Below, in pieces: positions 29,201 through 37,112 of a stretch of 64,000 bases of DNA. The DNA is from Desulfosudis oleivorans (lineage in GTDB: Bacteria > Desulfobacterota > Desulfobacteria > Desulfobacterales > SURF-7): NCBI GenBank assembly GCA_020723325.1, contig DYJD01000014.1:1-64000 (forward strand). Direction: 5' to 3'. The notes below the pieces were generated by a model, which ran no database searches, was not told where the DNA came from, and was given only the letters and a program-made list of their open reading frames with translations. A program made the position numbers and the translations under genes. How positions within the stretch are numbered: the first letter of the stretch is position 1; every line of letters starts with the position of its first letter.

Positions 29201-29477
29201 CAAGGGCGTTTTCTTTAAGGCGTTGTAAACATTCTTCCCAGGAACCCTTGACAAATTCCAGTTTCCAGCCTTCCCGGCCGGCGATATATTTTAGAATGTC
29301 CGGATAGATGCCGATAACGTCCCCATCGGTGGCACTGAATACTTTAGGGGGATTTTCATAGACCCCCACCCGAATGACCAAGGGACGAGCATCCGAAGGG
29401 ATTTCAGCAGCATATCCTTCGAGAATTAATGACAAGCAAATCAATACACTTGAAACTATTTTGGCCGGAAGTCCCAC
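26289..29477 (-). CDS. BvgS-like hybrid histidine kinase with two periplasmic solute-binding domains
   Basis: About 1,062 residues from GTG 29477, chosen because GGAGGG lies just upstream and it places a signal peptide (AKIVSSVLICLSLILEGYAA) at the N-terminus; the open frame runs to 29582. Two family-3 solute-binding domains follow in tandem (first RVGVYENPPKVFS, second IRVGIDPAYPPFEWRD), separated by a Ser-rich linker. After one transmembrane helix (GGSALILLIFFYW) come HisKA (FLANMSHEIRTPMNAILGY), HATPase and a receiver (ILMDIRMPVMNG). The tail of about 100 residues is unrecognised and may carry an Hpt-like bundle. It likely senses an amino acid or other small solute in the periplasm. Confidence 0.88.
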   Translation of the reverse strand: MGLPAKIVSSVLICLSLILEGYAAEIPSDARPLVIRVGVYENPPKVFSATDGDVIGIYPDILKYIAGREGWKLEFVKGSWEECLQRLKENALDLLVDVAFSKQRAEQYDFNHETVFVNWGAIYTRKGFMANSFTDLENRIVAVMKSSIHTDGEQGIKTVLKQFDIPCTYVELDDYQAVFNALAEGRADVGVVNRLFGTLNENNSALIRSPIIFNPQHLKFAFPKNSALAPFLKERIDAWLKQLKENPSSIFHKTLSHYFSGLPGAFEDAAITGDKAKGIGSPSSSSSSLPLTEKEKAFLSTHPLIRVGIDPAYPPFEWRDLRGSHQGISADFIERIQERIGVTMEVVPGLSWLEVMAGARNRTLDVVACVSETPSRRAFLSFSQAYLSFPIVIITRTEAPFIAGLKDLGGKTVSVVKGYAPQEFIEKKHPTIKLSLPETPFDGLEQVATGASDAAVENLAVATYLMQKHHIGNLKVAAPADGIASTEFAMGIRSDWPELTQIINKALQSIPPEEQNAISGKWMSIRFEHVVNWWRVIQFTGAVAGGSALILLIFFYWNRKLRKEILFRKQIEMELQKATREAEKASKAKSIFLANMSHEIRTPMNAILGYSQLISQSPDLSDEQQSNIATIISSGEHLLHLINAVLEMSKIEAGRLEDNSTVFDLHTLLADMRLMFKIRTDEKQLLLEFSMAESVPRLVTGDEGKLRQVLINLLSNAVKFTDQGKVSLRVNKQAPYPGDKKHADNQILLVFEVADSGHGIPAKDLETIFTSFEQSDLGRAREGAGLGLAICREYIHFWGGEIGVESELGKGSLFRFTLPVIPAQVQGLPTHVDFPQIIGLAPAQPSQRILVVDDKETNREILVRMLKKMGFEVQTAVDGQEALTAFNAWHPHLILMDIRMPVMNGVEATRRIRASANGKDVVIIAVSASALEEERIDVLKYGADDFIRKPFKARVILETIKNHLNIEYMYASAPEKPVLEVSALSPEDIRTVPGELYVGIRRAIEGGYHEELLRLIAVIEENSPQVGKALFRLASDYEYNRLLSLFGSSASLPDGPVGDSDL

Positions 29478-29608
29478 TTTCCCTCCAGGTCGGAAGACAG
29501 ATTTTCGGAGACAGGCTTTAGTTTTTCGGAATGCAATGGATTTTTTTTCAATTACCAAATATTTTTGATTTATACAATTCATATTGCTTTTCCGTAAATC
29601 ATTTGCTA

Positions 29609-29620
29609 ACGAACGTTCGT
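29609..29620. promoter_or_regulatory. Perfect 12-bp palindrome, candidate MarR operator
   Basis: ACGAACGTTCGT is perfectly self-complementary and directly abuts the likely ATG of the MarR gene. A further GCGAACGAA half-site lies at 29623-29631. MarR proteins bind short palindromes in their own promoters. The site also sits in the spacer to the divergent BvgS-like kinase gene. Confidence 0.5.
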
Positions 29621-30082
29621 ATGCGAACGAATAGCAATGAACCCCGGTATTATATCTGTTCTTTGGCCTCCCAGGCCGTGCGCAAGATGACGGCGTATTA
29701 CAGCAGTGTCTTGGAACCCCTGGGGTTGACCGCGGCCCAGGCCATGGCCCTGGGGGTGCTGTGGCGGGAGGAAAATCTCAGCCTGGGGGAATTCGCCGGC
29801 CGGGCCGGCATCGGCAAGGCCGCGGCCGTGACCATGATTCAGCGTTTGGAAAACATGGGCCTGGTGCAGCGCATGCCCCATGGTGCGGACGGCCGCCTGA
29901 ATGTGTTGCGCCTGACCGCCAAGGCCAGGAAACTGGCCCCGCGCTTACTGGTCAAGGGCGCGGAGCTTGAGGCCTCCATTGAAGCCGCCATCGGCCCGGA
30001 AAACCTGGCAGCCCTGGTCAAGGGCCTTGCCACAATTTGCGAGTTGGAGCTGGTCCGGCTCAAAACCGCCAAACACCCATGA
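29621..30082 (+). CDS. MarR family transcriptional regulator
   Basis: A 153-residue protein from ATG 29621. Helices YYICSLASQAVRKMTAYY and LEPLGLTAAQAMALGVLW precede a winged helix (LSLGEFAGRAGIGKAAAVTMIQRLENMGLVQR) with the typical wing HGADGRLNVLRLTAKA. The start has no Shine-Dalgarno sequence because a palindrome occupies that space; upstream in-frame starts at 29531 would add residues unlike the family. It precedes, and nearly touches, an ADP-forming acyl-CoA synthetase gene pair, which it probably controls together with itself. Confidence 0.85.
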   Translation: MRTNSNEPRYYICSLASQAVRKMTAYYSSVLEPLGLTAAQAMALGVLWREENLSLGEFAGRAGIGKAAAVTMIQRLENMGLVQRMPHGADGRLNVLRLTAKARKLAPRLLVKGAELEASIEAAIGPENLAALVKGLATICELELVRLKTAKHP

Positions 30083-30099
30083 CTGAAAGAGGGACCTGT

Positions 30100-30777
30100 A
30101 TGGAGTTCATTCAGACCGCGCTTGCCCAAGGCCGAAAATCGCTTTCCGAATACCAGTCCAAACAATTGTTGAAAGCCCATGGTATTCCGGTGACCCGGGA
30201 GATCTTGACCAATGGTGTCGAAAAGGCTGTGCAGGCCGCCGTTGAGATCGGTTATCCGGTTGTACTGAAAGCCTGTGGAGCGGAATTGATGCACAAAAGC
30301 GAAAGCGACGCCCTGATCTTGAACCTGAAAGACGCAGCAGAAGTGCGGGCGGCCTTTGATCAGATCATGGGCCGAAGAACGGATACCGGCACGGAGATAC
30401 TGGTACAGGAGATGATCCGCGGGCAGCGGGAATTGGTGGTGGGCATGAATCGTGAACCCCAGTTCGGCCCTTGTGTCATGCTCGGATTGGGTGGGATCAT
30501 GGCCGAAGTTTTACAGGACACGGTCTTCCGGGTCGCCCCTTTTGATCATAACGAAGCCTTGGACATGCTGCAGGAGCTGCGCTCCAAGGCGATTTTGGGC
30601 CCTTTCCGCGGTCAGGCGGGGGTGCAGCCGGACGAACTCGCCCGGATCTTAACGGCGGTGGGTGAAATCGGCCTGGGATATGCGGCCGTTCAGGAACTTG
30701 ATATCAACCCCCTGATCATTGATCCCAAAGGACGCATAACGGCTGTGGACGCCCTGGTGATATTGAAGTCCATCTAA
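30100..30777 (+). CDS. ADP-forming acyl-CoA synthetase, beta subunit (ATP-grasp)
   Basis: A 225-residue protein from ATG 30100 (AGAGGG ribosome site), 17 bases after the MarR stop. It has the ATP-grasp fold of the acetyl-CoA synthetase (ADP-forming) beta subunit: SEYQSKQLLKAHGIPVT at the start, YPVVLKACGAELMHKSE for nucleotide binding, and VQELDINPLII near the end. With the alpha subunit it would make ATP from an acyl-CoA, ADP and phosphate, or run in reverse. The acyl substrate cannot be told from sequence. Confidence 0.88.
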   Translation: MEFIQTALAQGRKSLSEYQSKQLLKAHGIPVTREILTNGVEKAVQAAVEIGYPVVLKACGAELMHKSESDALILNLKDAAEVRAAFDQIMGRRTDTGTEILVQEMIRGQRELVVGMNREPQFGPCVMLGLGGIMAEVLQDTVFRVAPFDHNEALDMLQELRSKAILGPFRGQAGVQPDELARILTAVGEIGLGYAAVQELDINPLIIDPKGRITAVDALVILKSI

Positions 30778-30790
30778 ACAAGGAGCTGCC

Positions 30791-32242
30791 ATGATCCCCT
30801 CGCTTCAAGAAAGTCCCTTATATGCCATGGCCAATCCGGCAAGCATCGCCTTTTTCGGTGCTTCCAACAATTACGGCGCCATGGGAACCAATATTTTGCA
30901 ATCGGTTTTGTCCCTGGGGTACGCGGGCCGGCTATATCCGGTGCACCCCAAGGAAAAGCGCGTCATGAATTTGCCGGCTTATGGGGATGTGGCGGATCTG
31001 CCGGAAGTTCCGGATCTGGCCTTTATCGTGCTGCCCACGGACATCGTGATCCCCACCATCGAAGCCTGCGGCCGGAAAGGCATCCGCCGGGCCATCATCG
31101 TCTCCGCCGGATTCAATGAGCTGGGTGAAAAGGGCCGCGCGCTTCAGCAGGAACTGCTGGCCGCGGCCCGGCGCCATGGCTTGCGTTTCACCGGTCCCAA
31201 TTGCATCGGCGTCGTGAACCCCCATTGGAAATTGAATGCCACCTTTCTGCCGTATGAAGGGCGGCCCGGCTTTATCGGCATCGCTTCCCAAAGCGGCAGC
31301 TTTGTGACCCAGATGTTCAACTACCTGGATCGTTTCGGACTGGGCTTCAGCACAGGCTTCAGCCTCGGCAATGAGGCGGATATTGATTTGGTGGACGGCC
31401 TGGCCTACCTGGGGGCCTGCCCCCATACCAAAGTCATTGCCTTGTATGTGGAGTCAATCCGGCGGGGCCGGGCCTTTATTGAGACGGCCCGGGCCGTGGC
31501 TGTGCGCAAACCCATTGTGGCTTTTTATGTGGGGGGGTCTGAAGAAGGTAAGCGGGCTTGCTTTTCCCATACCGGGGCCCTGGCCGGATCAGACCGCTTG
31601 TATGACGGAATCTTTCGGCAAAGCGGGATAATCCGGGCCGGTTCCATTGAGGAAATGTTCGATTTCTGCTATGCTCTGGGTGCTGCAAAGGCCATGGGTG
31701 GAAACCGCCTTCTGATTCAAACCCATTCCGGCGGTCCCGGGGCGGCAGCGGCGGACGCCGCCGGCAGGGCCGGCTTGAAATTGCCCAAACTTGCCGGGGA
31801 GACTCTTGAAAAATTGGCGCCCTATGTGCCCCGTACCGGCAGCAGCGCCAATCCCATCGATCTGACCTATACCAAAAATCCATTGGATTATTTTTACTCC
31901 ATCCCGGATATTCTGCTGCATGACCAAGAAACCGATGCGCTGCTGGTTTATTTCCTGGCTTCCGCCGGCATGGTCCGGCGGGCCCTGGAGGGCCTCGGGG
32001 TTCAAAAGGAGGAAGTTGCGCTTCACGCTGAAAAAATCATCGCCGATCAATGCAAGGCCGTGGCCTCCCTGGCTGAGAAGCATCCAAAGCCCTTGATCGG
32101 CTTCTCCTTTCTCACCAGGGAAAATCCCTTTATCCGGGGGCTTCAGGATCTGGGCGTACCGGTATTGGCCGGCCCTGAACGGGCCGCCCGGGCCTTGGGA
32201 GCCATGGCGGCGTATGCTTCCCTGCGGAAAAAACTTCTATAG
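30791..32242 (+). CDS. ADP-forming acyl-CoA synthetase, alpha subunit (CoA-binding)
   Basis: A 483-residue protein with AAGGAG ribosome site, 13 bases after the beta subunit. It has an N-terminal CoA-binding Rossmann domain (IAFFGASNNYGAMGTNIL) and two succinyl-CoA-ligase-like domains. The phospho-His candidate is in CFSHTGALAGSDR; GPNCIGVVNP and IASQSGSFVTQM are family blocks. It is the catalytic partner of the upstream beta subunit. The split beta-alpha arrangement is known from archaeal and some bacterial ADP-forming enzymes. It probably serves substrate-level phosphorylation during anaerobic acid breakdown, which is inferred. Confidence 0.88.
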   Translation: MIPSLQESPLYAMANPASIAFFGASNNYGAMGTNILQSVLSLGYAGRLYPVHPKEKRVMNLPAYGDVADLPEVPDLAFIVLPTDIVIPTIEACGRKGIRRAIIVSAGFNELGEKGRALQQELLAAARRHGLRFTGPNCIGVVNPHWKLNATFLPYEGRPGFIGIASQSGSFVTQMFNYLDRFGLGFSTGFSLGNEADIDLVDGLAYLGACPHTKVIALYVESIRRGRAFIETARAVAVRKPIVAFYVGGSEEGKRACFSHTGALAGSDRLYDGIFRQSGIIRAGSIEEMFDFCYALGAAKAMGGNRLLIQTHSGGPGAAAADAAGRAGLKLPKLAGETLEKLAPYVPRTGSSANPIDLTYTKNPLDYFYSIPDILLHDQETDALLVYFLASAGMVRRALEGLGVQKEEVALHAEKIIADQCKAVASLAEKHPKPLIGFSFLTRENPFIRGLQDLGVPVLAGPERAARALGAMAAYASLRKKLL

Positions 32243-32670
32243 ACTGATAAAAACTAAGGGAACTTGAAAATTTTGATTTGCCATTTTTGTCAATGTCGTG
32301 CTCGTACTCAGCGAAGCGGCTCTCGCAATCGAACGACAAATTTGAATAGCCCATAAGCAGCCGATTACGTTTACGATTACGAGCAAGAGCACGAAAAACG
32401 GCAAATTGGATTTCTCCACATCCCTGTTATTGCAAGCCCCATAACGGCGCTATTTTCTTTTCTCCAACTTTTCGCCGTTGCGCAGGGCCGCACCGATCAT
32501 AAGGCCCTCGAACAATTCCTGGCAGGAAAGCGGCCAGGTAGTTGTTTATGGTTGGTTCAAATAGTACCGTCATGAGGGTATTCTCTTGCTTCAAAGACTA
32601 TTGAATCTGTCCTGATAATTCAAGTCATATTCATACAGACGATCTCCCTGGGAGCTTCCGGATAAGGGGG
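32243..32670. other. Intergenic region with decayed inverted repeat
   Basis: No gene is seen. Positions 32352-32386 read as hexamers GATTAC, GTTTAC, GATTAC, GAGCAA, GAGCAC, the same phase pattern as the GATACC/GACCCC repeats elsewhere but in different letters. The left part (ATTTGCCATTTTT...CGTGCTCG, 32275-32308) is an imperfect inverted match to 32375-32407. Positions 32450-32640 show nothing recognisable. Confidence 0.5.
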
Positions 32671-32699
32671 TTGACGAATAGTAAATGATGGATTACAAT
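32671..32699 (+). promoter_or_regulatory. Sigma-70-like promoter of the small winged-helix gene
   Basis: TTGACG (32671-32676), 17-base spacer, TACAAT (32694-32699), followed by a strong AAGGAGG ribosome site at 32712-32718 and ATG at 32728. The leader is short, about 20 bases. Confidence 0.7.
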
Positions 32700-32727
32700 G
32701 GAAGAAATTTTAAGGAGGAACTACCCG

Positions 32728-33081
32728 ATGAAGAAATTACAAAACCAGCTCCGCAGCATTGCCGCCGCTCTGGCTGAAATGGAAAAAAAATTCAAAGCGG
32801 TTTCCCAGAAGTTGAAAAAGGTTAAAACCACAGGTACTCAAACCCAAAAGCCCAAGGCGGTCAAAGCCAAAAGCGTTCGGAAAACAAGTGCGGAAAAAGC
32901 CGCAACGCCGGTCCTGGAAAGCGTATATGCGCTGATCCGCAAGAGCAGAAAAGGCCTCACCGTCAGCCAATTGTCCGAGGCCGCCGGATTGACTTCCAAA
33001 CAGGTCAGCAATTCGCTCTACAAACTCACCAAACAAGGGAAAATCCAATCCAAATCGCGGGGTCTATACATTAAAAAATAA
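32728..33081 (+). CDS. Small winged-helix DNA-binding protein with Lys-rich linker
   Basis: A 117-residue basic protein from ATG 32728 (AAGGAGG). It has an N-terminal amphipathic coiled coil (LRSIAAALAEMEKKFKAVSQ), a Lys/Ala/Thr-rich linker reminiscent of histone H1 tails (about 35-65), and a C-terminal winged helix (LTVSQLSEAAGLTSKQVSNS, then LYKLTKQGKIQSKSRGLYI). It is alone behind a good promoter with a strong ribosome site, suggesting high expression. The layout suggests a nucleoid-associated or silencing-type DNA binder. No specific family name can be given. Confidence 0.75.
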   Translation: MKKLQNQLRSIAAALAEMEKKFKAVSQKLKKVKTTGTQTQKPKAVKAKSVRKTSAEKAATPVLESVYALIRKSRKGLTVSQLSEAAGLTSKQVSNSLYKLTKQGKIQSKSRGLYIKK

Positions 33082-33398
33082 ATACATCCATTACACCTTC
33101 CCGGTTTGCTTTGCGAACCAACACCTAGTACTATTTTTCAAATCTAAAAAGAGCCGCGGCTTCCATGCCGGCGGAGGCGTTGAGCTGCGGCCTTTCTCCC
33201 CCCCATAGAAGTCAGCAATTATTCATTTTGATGATTTATTGATTGGAATTTTGAATTTGTTTCGGATTTCGGATTTCGATATTTTACTTTTCAATTGATG
33301 GCGCGGGGATTTGGTGCTAATTTGCTTTGGATCGGCTCTGGTCGCACGGATTGGTTATTTTAAGAAGTAAGTCTTTCGGTTCCATGTGGAGAATGAGG
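33082..33398. other. Intergenic region with weak hairpin and short tandem repeat
   Basis: GCCGCGGC (33153-33160) pairs with GCTGCGGC (33184-33191, one G-U) and is followed by CTTTCT, a weak terminator candidate for the winged-helix gene. Three 7-base units TTTCGGA/TTTCGGA/TTTCGAT lie at about 33261-33281. No gene is seen. Confidence 0.4.
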
Positions 33399-36281
33399 AT
33401 GTTGAAAAAAATCAGGATGATTGTTTTTAAGTTGTTGATGGTTGCATGGGTATTTCAACTTGCCGCTGCCAATGCCGGACCGGCATATGCCGAGGATGCC
33501 AAATGCACTGGACTGGTAATCTGGCCCCATGAAAAAAGCGATCTTGCACCGGATCCCTCCATCCAATACGGGCGCTTTCCAAACGGATTGCGCTATATAC
33601 TGATGCCCAACAAGGAACCACGCAACCGGGTGAGCGCCCATTTGGTGCTGCAGATCGGTTCCCTGAACGAAACCGAAGAAGAGCGTGGTGTGGCGCATTT
33701 CCTGGAACATATGCTTTTTAACGGCACGAGCCATTTCCCGCCCGGGGAGATGGTCAAGTATTTCCAGCGGATCGGCATGCAGTTCGGGCCGGATGCAAAT
33801 GCCCATACTTCACATGATGTAACGGTTTACGATGTCCTGCTGCCCATGGGGGACCGCACTCATCTGGATGAGGCCCTCCTGGTGTTGCAGGATTATGCCC
33901 AGGGAGCCTTGCTGCTGCCGGAAGAAATCGATCGCGAGCGCAAGGTTGTTCTGGCTGAAAAACGCACCCGCGATTCGGCTGAGTACCGGACGTTTGAAGC
34001 CTCGTTGAATTTTGAAATGCCGGAAACCCTTCTGCCCAAGCGCTTGCCCATCGGTTTGGAAACGGTCATCACGAATATGGATCAGACGCGCATGCAGCGT
34101 TTCTATGATACATGGTACCGGCCGGACAACATGTTCATCGTCATGGCAGGGGATTTTGAGCCCCAGTTGGCCGCCGAACTCATTGAGGCGCGCTTTGGCA
34201 AGATGTCGGCCCGGGCGCCGGGGACCCAACCACCGGATCTGGGCAATCTTTACCATAAAGGCGTCAAAGCCTTTTATCACCATGAGCAGGAACTTGGAAA
34301 AACAACAATCACCATTGAGCGCCTGAAGAAAATAATGCCTGAACCGGATTCTTTTGACTTTCAAAAAAGACTTCTGATCCGGCATCTGGCGGATCAGATC
34401 ATCCAGAACCGGCTGGGAAAACTGATCAGCAAGCCGGAAACACCTTTTACCAGCGCTTCCATCAGCTCGGGGATCCAGCTCAGGGAATTTTTCTATGCTG
34501 AAATTATGGCCCAATGCCGGCCGGAAAACTGGGAAAGCACCCTTGCCAAACTGGAGCAGATTCTTAGGGAAGCATTGCAATACGGCTTTACCGAAACAGA
34601 AACCGAGCGCGTGAAAAAAGACATGCTGGCTGAAATGGACAAGGCCGTCAAGGGCGCCGCCACCCGCAACAGCCAGGCCTTGGCCGGCGAGATGATCTGG
34701 AATTTAAACAATGACCGGGTGTTTCAATCCCCAGAGCAGGAGATGAAGTTGTTTGCGCCGGTGGTCCGTTCCGTGACGCCGGCCCAGTTGCATACGGCCT
34801 TTTTGGATACCTGGGACGAGGATTCACGATTGGTGCTGGTCACCGGCAATGCCGTCATCCAGCCGGCGCCGGAAGAAAAAATTCTGGAAGTCATGCAAAA
34901 AAGCAGACAGGTGGCGGTACAGCCGCCGAAGGTGGCCGAAGCCGTCAAATTTCCTTATCTTCCCGCTGACAAGAGAAGCGCTGAAGTGAAAAGGGAAGAA
35001 CTCAAAGATTTAGGCATCATCTGGGTTGATTTTGAAAACGGTTTGCGCCTGAATCTCAAACCTACCAAATTCAAGGAAAACGAGCTGGTGGCGGTCCTGC
35101 GTTTCGGCCAGGGGCGTTTTGTGGAACCGGAAGCCAACCCCGGTTTGACCATATTGGCGGAGACGGTGGTCAATGAGAGCGGGACCGGGGCTTTAAAAAA
35201 GGATGAATTGGAAGAAGCCCTGGCCGGAAAAGTCACCAATGTCCGCTTTGCCGTCAGCGACGAAGGCATGCAACTGAACGGCCGCAGCGTCACGGAAGAA
35301 GCGGAATTGCTGTTTCAGCTTTTTCAAACCTGTCTGCAGGATGCCGGTTTCCGTGAGGATGCCTATCAATTGGTCAAGGAAAGGTTCCGCCAGAAATACG
35401 ACCGCATGACCCATTCCATCGAGGGCGCCATGGAACTTTCCGGCAAGCGTTTTCTGGCGGGCGGGGACAGCCGTTTCGGTCTGCCGGCCTATGAAAAAAT
35501 AATGGAAACCACGCTGGAGCAAGTACGCGCCTGGGTCAATCAGGAACGTAGCGGCCTGGACTTGGAACTGTCCATTGCCGGTGATTTTGATCCTGAGAAA
35601 ATGATCGCTTTGACCGGCCGCTACCTCAGTGGAATCGCCTTCCAGGGCCGGGCGGAAGCAAAGACAAATCGGCCGAAACCGGAATTCCCGGCGGGCAGGG
35701 CTCTGACCGTCATGGTGCCCACGGAAATCCCCAAAGGGCTTGTGGATGTGGTTTATCCCACCGCTGATTTCTGGGATATCCACCGCACCAGGAGGATGGT
35801 GATACTGGGCGCGGTTTTTTCGGAAATCATGCGGGTGAAAATTCGGGAAGTGTTGGGCGCCTCCTACTCCTCCTATGCGTATAACGACCCCAGCCGGGCT
35901 TATAAAGACTACGGCCTGTTTCATTCCGTGGTCCAGGTGGCGCCGGAAGATGCGCCAATGGTGGCAGGGGAGATAAAAAAAATCGCCGAGGAGATCCGCC
36001 AAGGTATCAGCGAGGATCTGTTCCGCCGGGCCCTGGATCCGGTGCTGACGAGTTTAAAGGATATGCTCAGGACCAACACCTACTGGCTGAATAATGTGAT
36101 GCTGGGAATGAAAAAGCACCCCGAGCAACTGGAGTGGTCGCGGACCATGTTATCCGACTACAGCGCCATCACCAAAGAAGAAATAATGAAATACGCCGGG
36201 CAGTATCTTGATAATCAAAAGACCGCAACCATCATTATTTTGCCGGAAAAAAAGAAAAGCAATGCAATGGAAAAGCAATGA
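33399..36281 (+). CDS. Exported M16 (pitrilysin-like) zinc protease
   Basis: About 960 residues from ATG 33399 (GGAG eight bases upstream; ATGs at 33384 and 33393 are alternatives). It has a signal peptide (LMVAWVFQLAAANAGPAYA). The inverted zinc motif is HFLEH (His100, Glu103, His104) with the downstream glutamates in EIDRERKVVLAEKR (Glu180/Glu187). The sequence covers an active N-terminal M16 unit and a second, inactive M16 half, a full-length two-fold layout like PqqL-type periplasmic proteases. It heads a three-gene operon of exported proteins, with the next start 10 bases after its stop. Confidence 0.92.
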   Translation: MLKKIRMIVFKLLMVAWVFQLAAANAGPAYAEDAKCTGLVIWPHEKSDLAPDPSIQYGRFPNGLRYILMPNKEPRNRVSAHLVLQIGSLNETEEERGVAHFLEHMLFNGTSHFPPGEMVKYFQRIGMQFGPDANAHTSHDVTVYDVLLPMGDRTHLDEALLVLQDYAQGALLLPEEIDRERKVVLAEKRTRDSAEYRTFEASLNFEMPETLLPKRLPIGLETVITNMDQTRMQRFYDTWYRPDNMFIVMAGDFEPQLAAELIEARFGKMSARAPGTQPPDLGNLYHKGVKAFYHHEQELGKTTITIERLKKIMPEPDSFDFQKRLLIRHLADQIIQNRLGKLISKPETPFTSASISSGIQLREFFYAEIMAQCRPENWESTLAKLEQILREALQYGFTETETERVKKDMLAEMDKAVKGAATRNSQALAGEMIWNLNNDRVFQSPEQEMKLFAPVVRSVTPAQLHTAFLDTWDEDSRLVLVTGNAVIQPAPEEKILEVMQKSRQVAVQPPKVAEAVKFPYLPADKRSAEVKREELKDLGIIWVDFENGLRLNLKPTKFKENELVAVLRFGQGRFVEPEANPGLTILAETVVNESGTGALKKDELEEALAGKVTNVRFAVSDEGMQLNGRSVTEEAELLFQLFQTCLQDAGFREDAYQLVKERFRQKYDRMTHSIEGAMELSGKRFLAGGDSRFGLPAYEKIMETTLEQVRAWVNQERSGLDLELSIAGDFDPEKMIALTGRYLSGIAFQGRAEAKTNRPKPEFPAGRALTVMVPTEIPKGLVDVVYPTADFWDIHRTRRMVILGAVFSEIMRVKIREVLGASYSSYAYNDPSRAYKDYGLFHSVVQVAPEDAPMVAGEIKKIAEEIRQGISEDLFRRALDPVLTSLKDMLRTNTYWLNNVMLGMKKHPEQLEWSRTMLSDYSAITKEEIMKYAGQYLDNQKTATIIILPEKKKSNAMEKQ

Positions 36282-36290
36282 GGAGCGATG

Positions 36291-37103
36291 ATGGCGCGCT
36301 GTTTCATCATCCTTATCCTGGCCGGTGTTTTGCAGTCACCGCCCCTGTTTTCCGCGGTACTCGCCGAGGAAGGCGGCCGGCTGTTCACCAATGAATTCGG
36401 CATGAAGTTCGTATATATTCCCCCTGGCACCTTTATCATGGGCAGCCCGGTGGACGAACAGTATCGCAACAATGATGAAGATCTCCATCCGGTAACCTTG
36501 ACCAAGGGTTTCTTCATGCAGACCACTGAAGTGACCCAGCGGCAATGGAAGGCGCTCATGGGCGGCAATCCGTCCAAATTCAGCTCCTGCGGCGGTGATT
36601 GTCCGGTGGAAATGGTATCGTGGAATGATGTTCAGGTCTTCATTAAAAAATTAAATGCCGCGGCCAAGGGAAGGACCTATCGCCTGCCCACGGAAGCCGA
36701 ATGGGAGTACGCCTGCCGGGCCGGAACCAAAACACCGTATTACTTCGGCGATGTATTGTCCGCGGAACAGGCCAATTACAACGGGCATTTGACCTTGCCG
36801 GGTTCACCCCGGGGCCGGAATCGCAATTCCACGGTTCCGGTGGCGGGCTTCGCGCCTAACGCCTTTGGGCTCTATGATATGCACGGCAATGTGTTCGAAT
36901 GGTGCCATGACTGGTACGGCAAATACCCTGAAGGCCTGGCGACCGATCCTGGCGGAGCGGAGAAAGGCCTGTCGAAAGTCTGCCGGGGGGGCGGAATGAG
37001 CAGTTATGCCAAGCGCTGCCGTTCGGCCAACCGTACCAAGCATTTACCGGACTATTGGAACTTCTACATCGGATTCCGTTTAGCGGCCTCCGAGACACCA
37101 TGA
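36291..37103 (+). CDS. Exported SUMF1/FGE-like domain protein, probably not a sulfatase activator
   Basis: 270 residues from ATG 36291 (AGGAG; ATG 36288 also possible). It has a signal peptide (FIILILAGVLQSPPLFS), then the formylglycine-generating-enzyme-like fold: FVYIPPGTFIMGS, EVTQRQWKALMG, YRLPTEAEWEYACRAG, GLYDMHGNVFEWCHDWYG and IGFRLA. The active-site Cys pair of true FGE (GGSYMCxxSYC) is replaced by GGGMSSYAKRC, so copper-dependent sulfatase activation is unlikely. The family includes many binding or scaffold proteins. Ten bases separate it from the next gene. Confidence 0.85.
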   Translation: MARCFIILILAGVLQSPPLFSAVLAEEGGRLFTNEFGMKFVYIPPGTFIMGSPVDEQYRNNDEDLHPVTLTKGFFMQTTEVTQRQWKALMGGNPSKFSSCGGDCPVEMVSWNDVQVFIKKLNAAAKGRTYRLPTEAEWEYACRAGTKTPYYFGDVLSAEQANYNGHLTLPGSPRGRNRNSTVPVAGFAPNAFGLYDMHGNVFEWCHDWYGKYPEGLATDPGGAEKGLSKVCRGGGMSSYAKRCRSANRTKHLPDYWNFYIGFRLAASETP

Positions 37104-37112
37104 GGAACCATC

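Noticed and set aside
32545-32580. tRNA-like T-loop (GGTTCAAAT)
   Set aside because: No cloverleaf, acceptor stem or anticodon arm can be drawn around it.
36288-37103. Functional sulfatase-activating enzyme
   Set aside because: The formylglycine-forming Cys pair is missing and no sulfatase gene is nearby.
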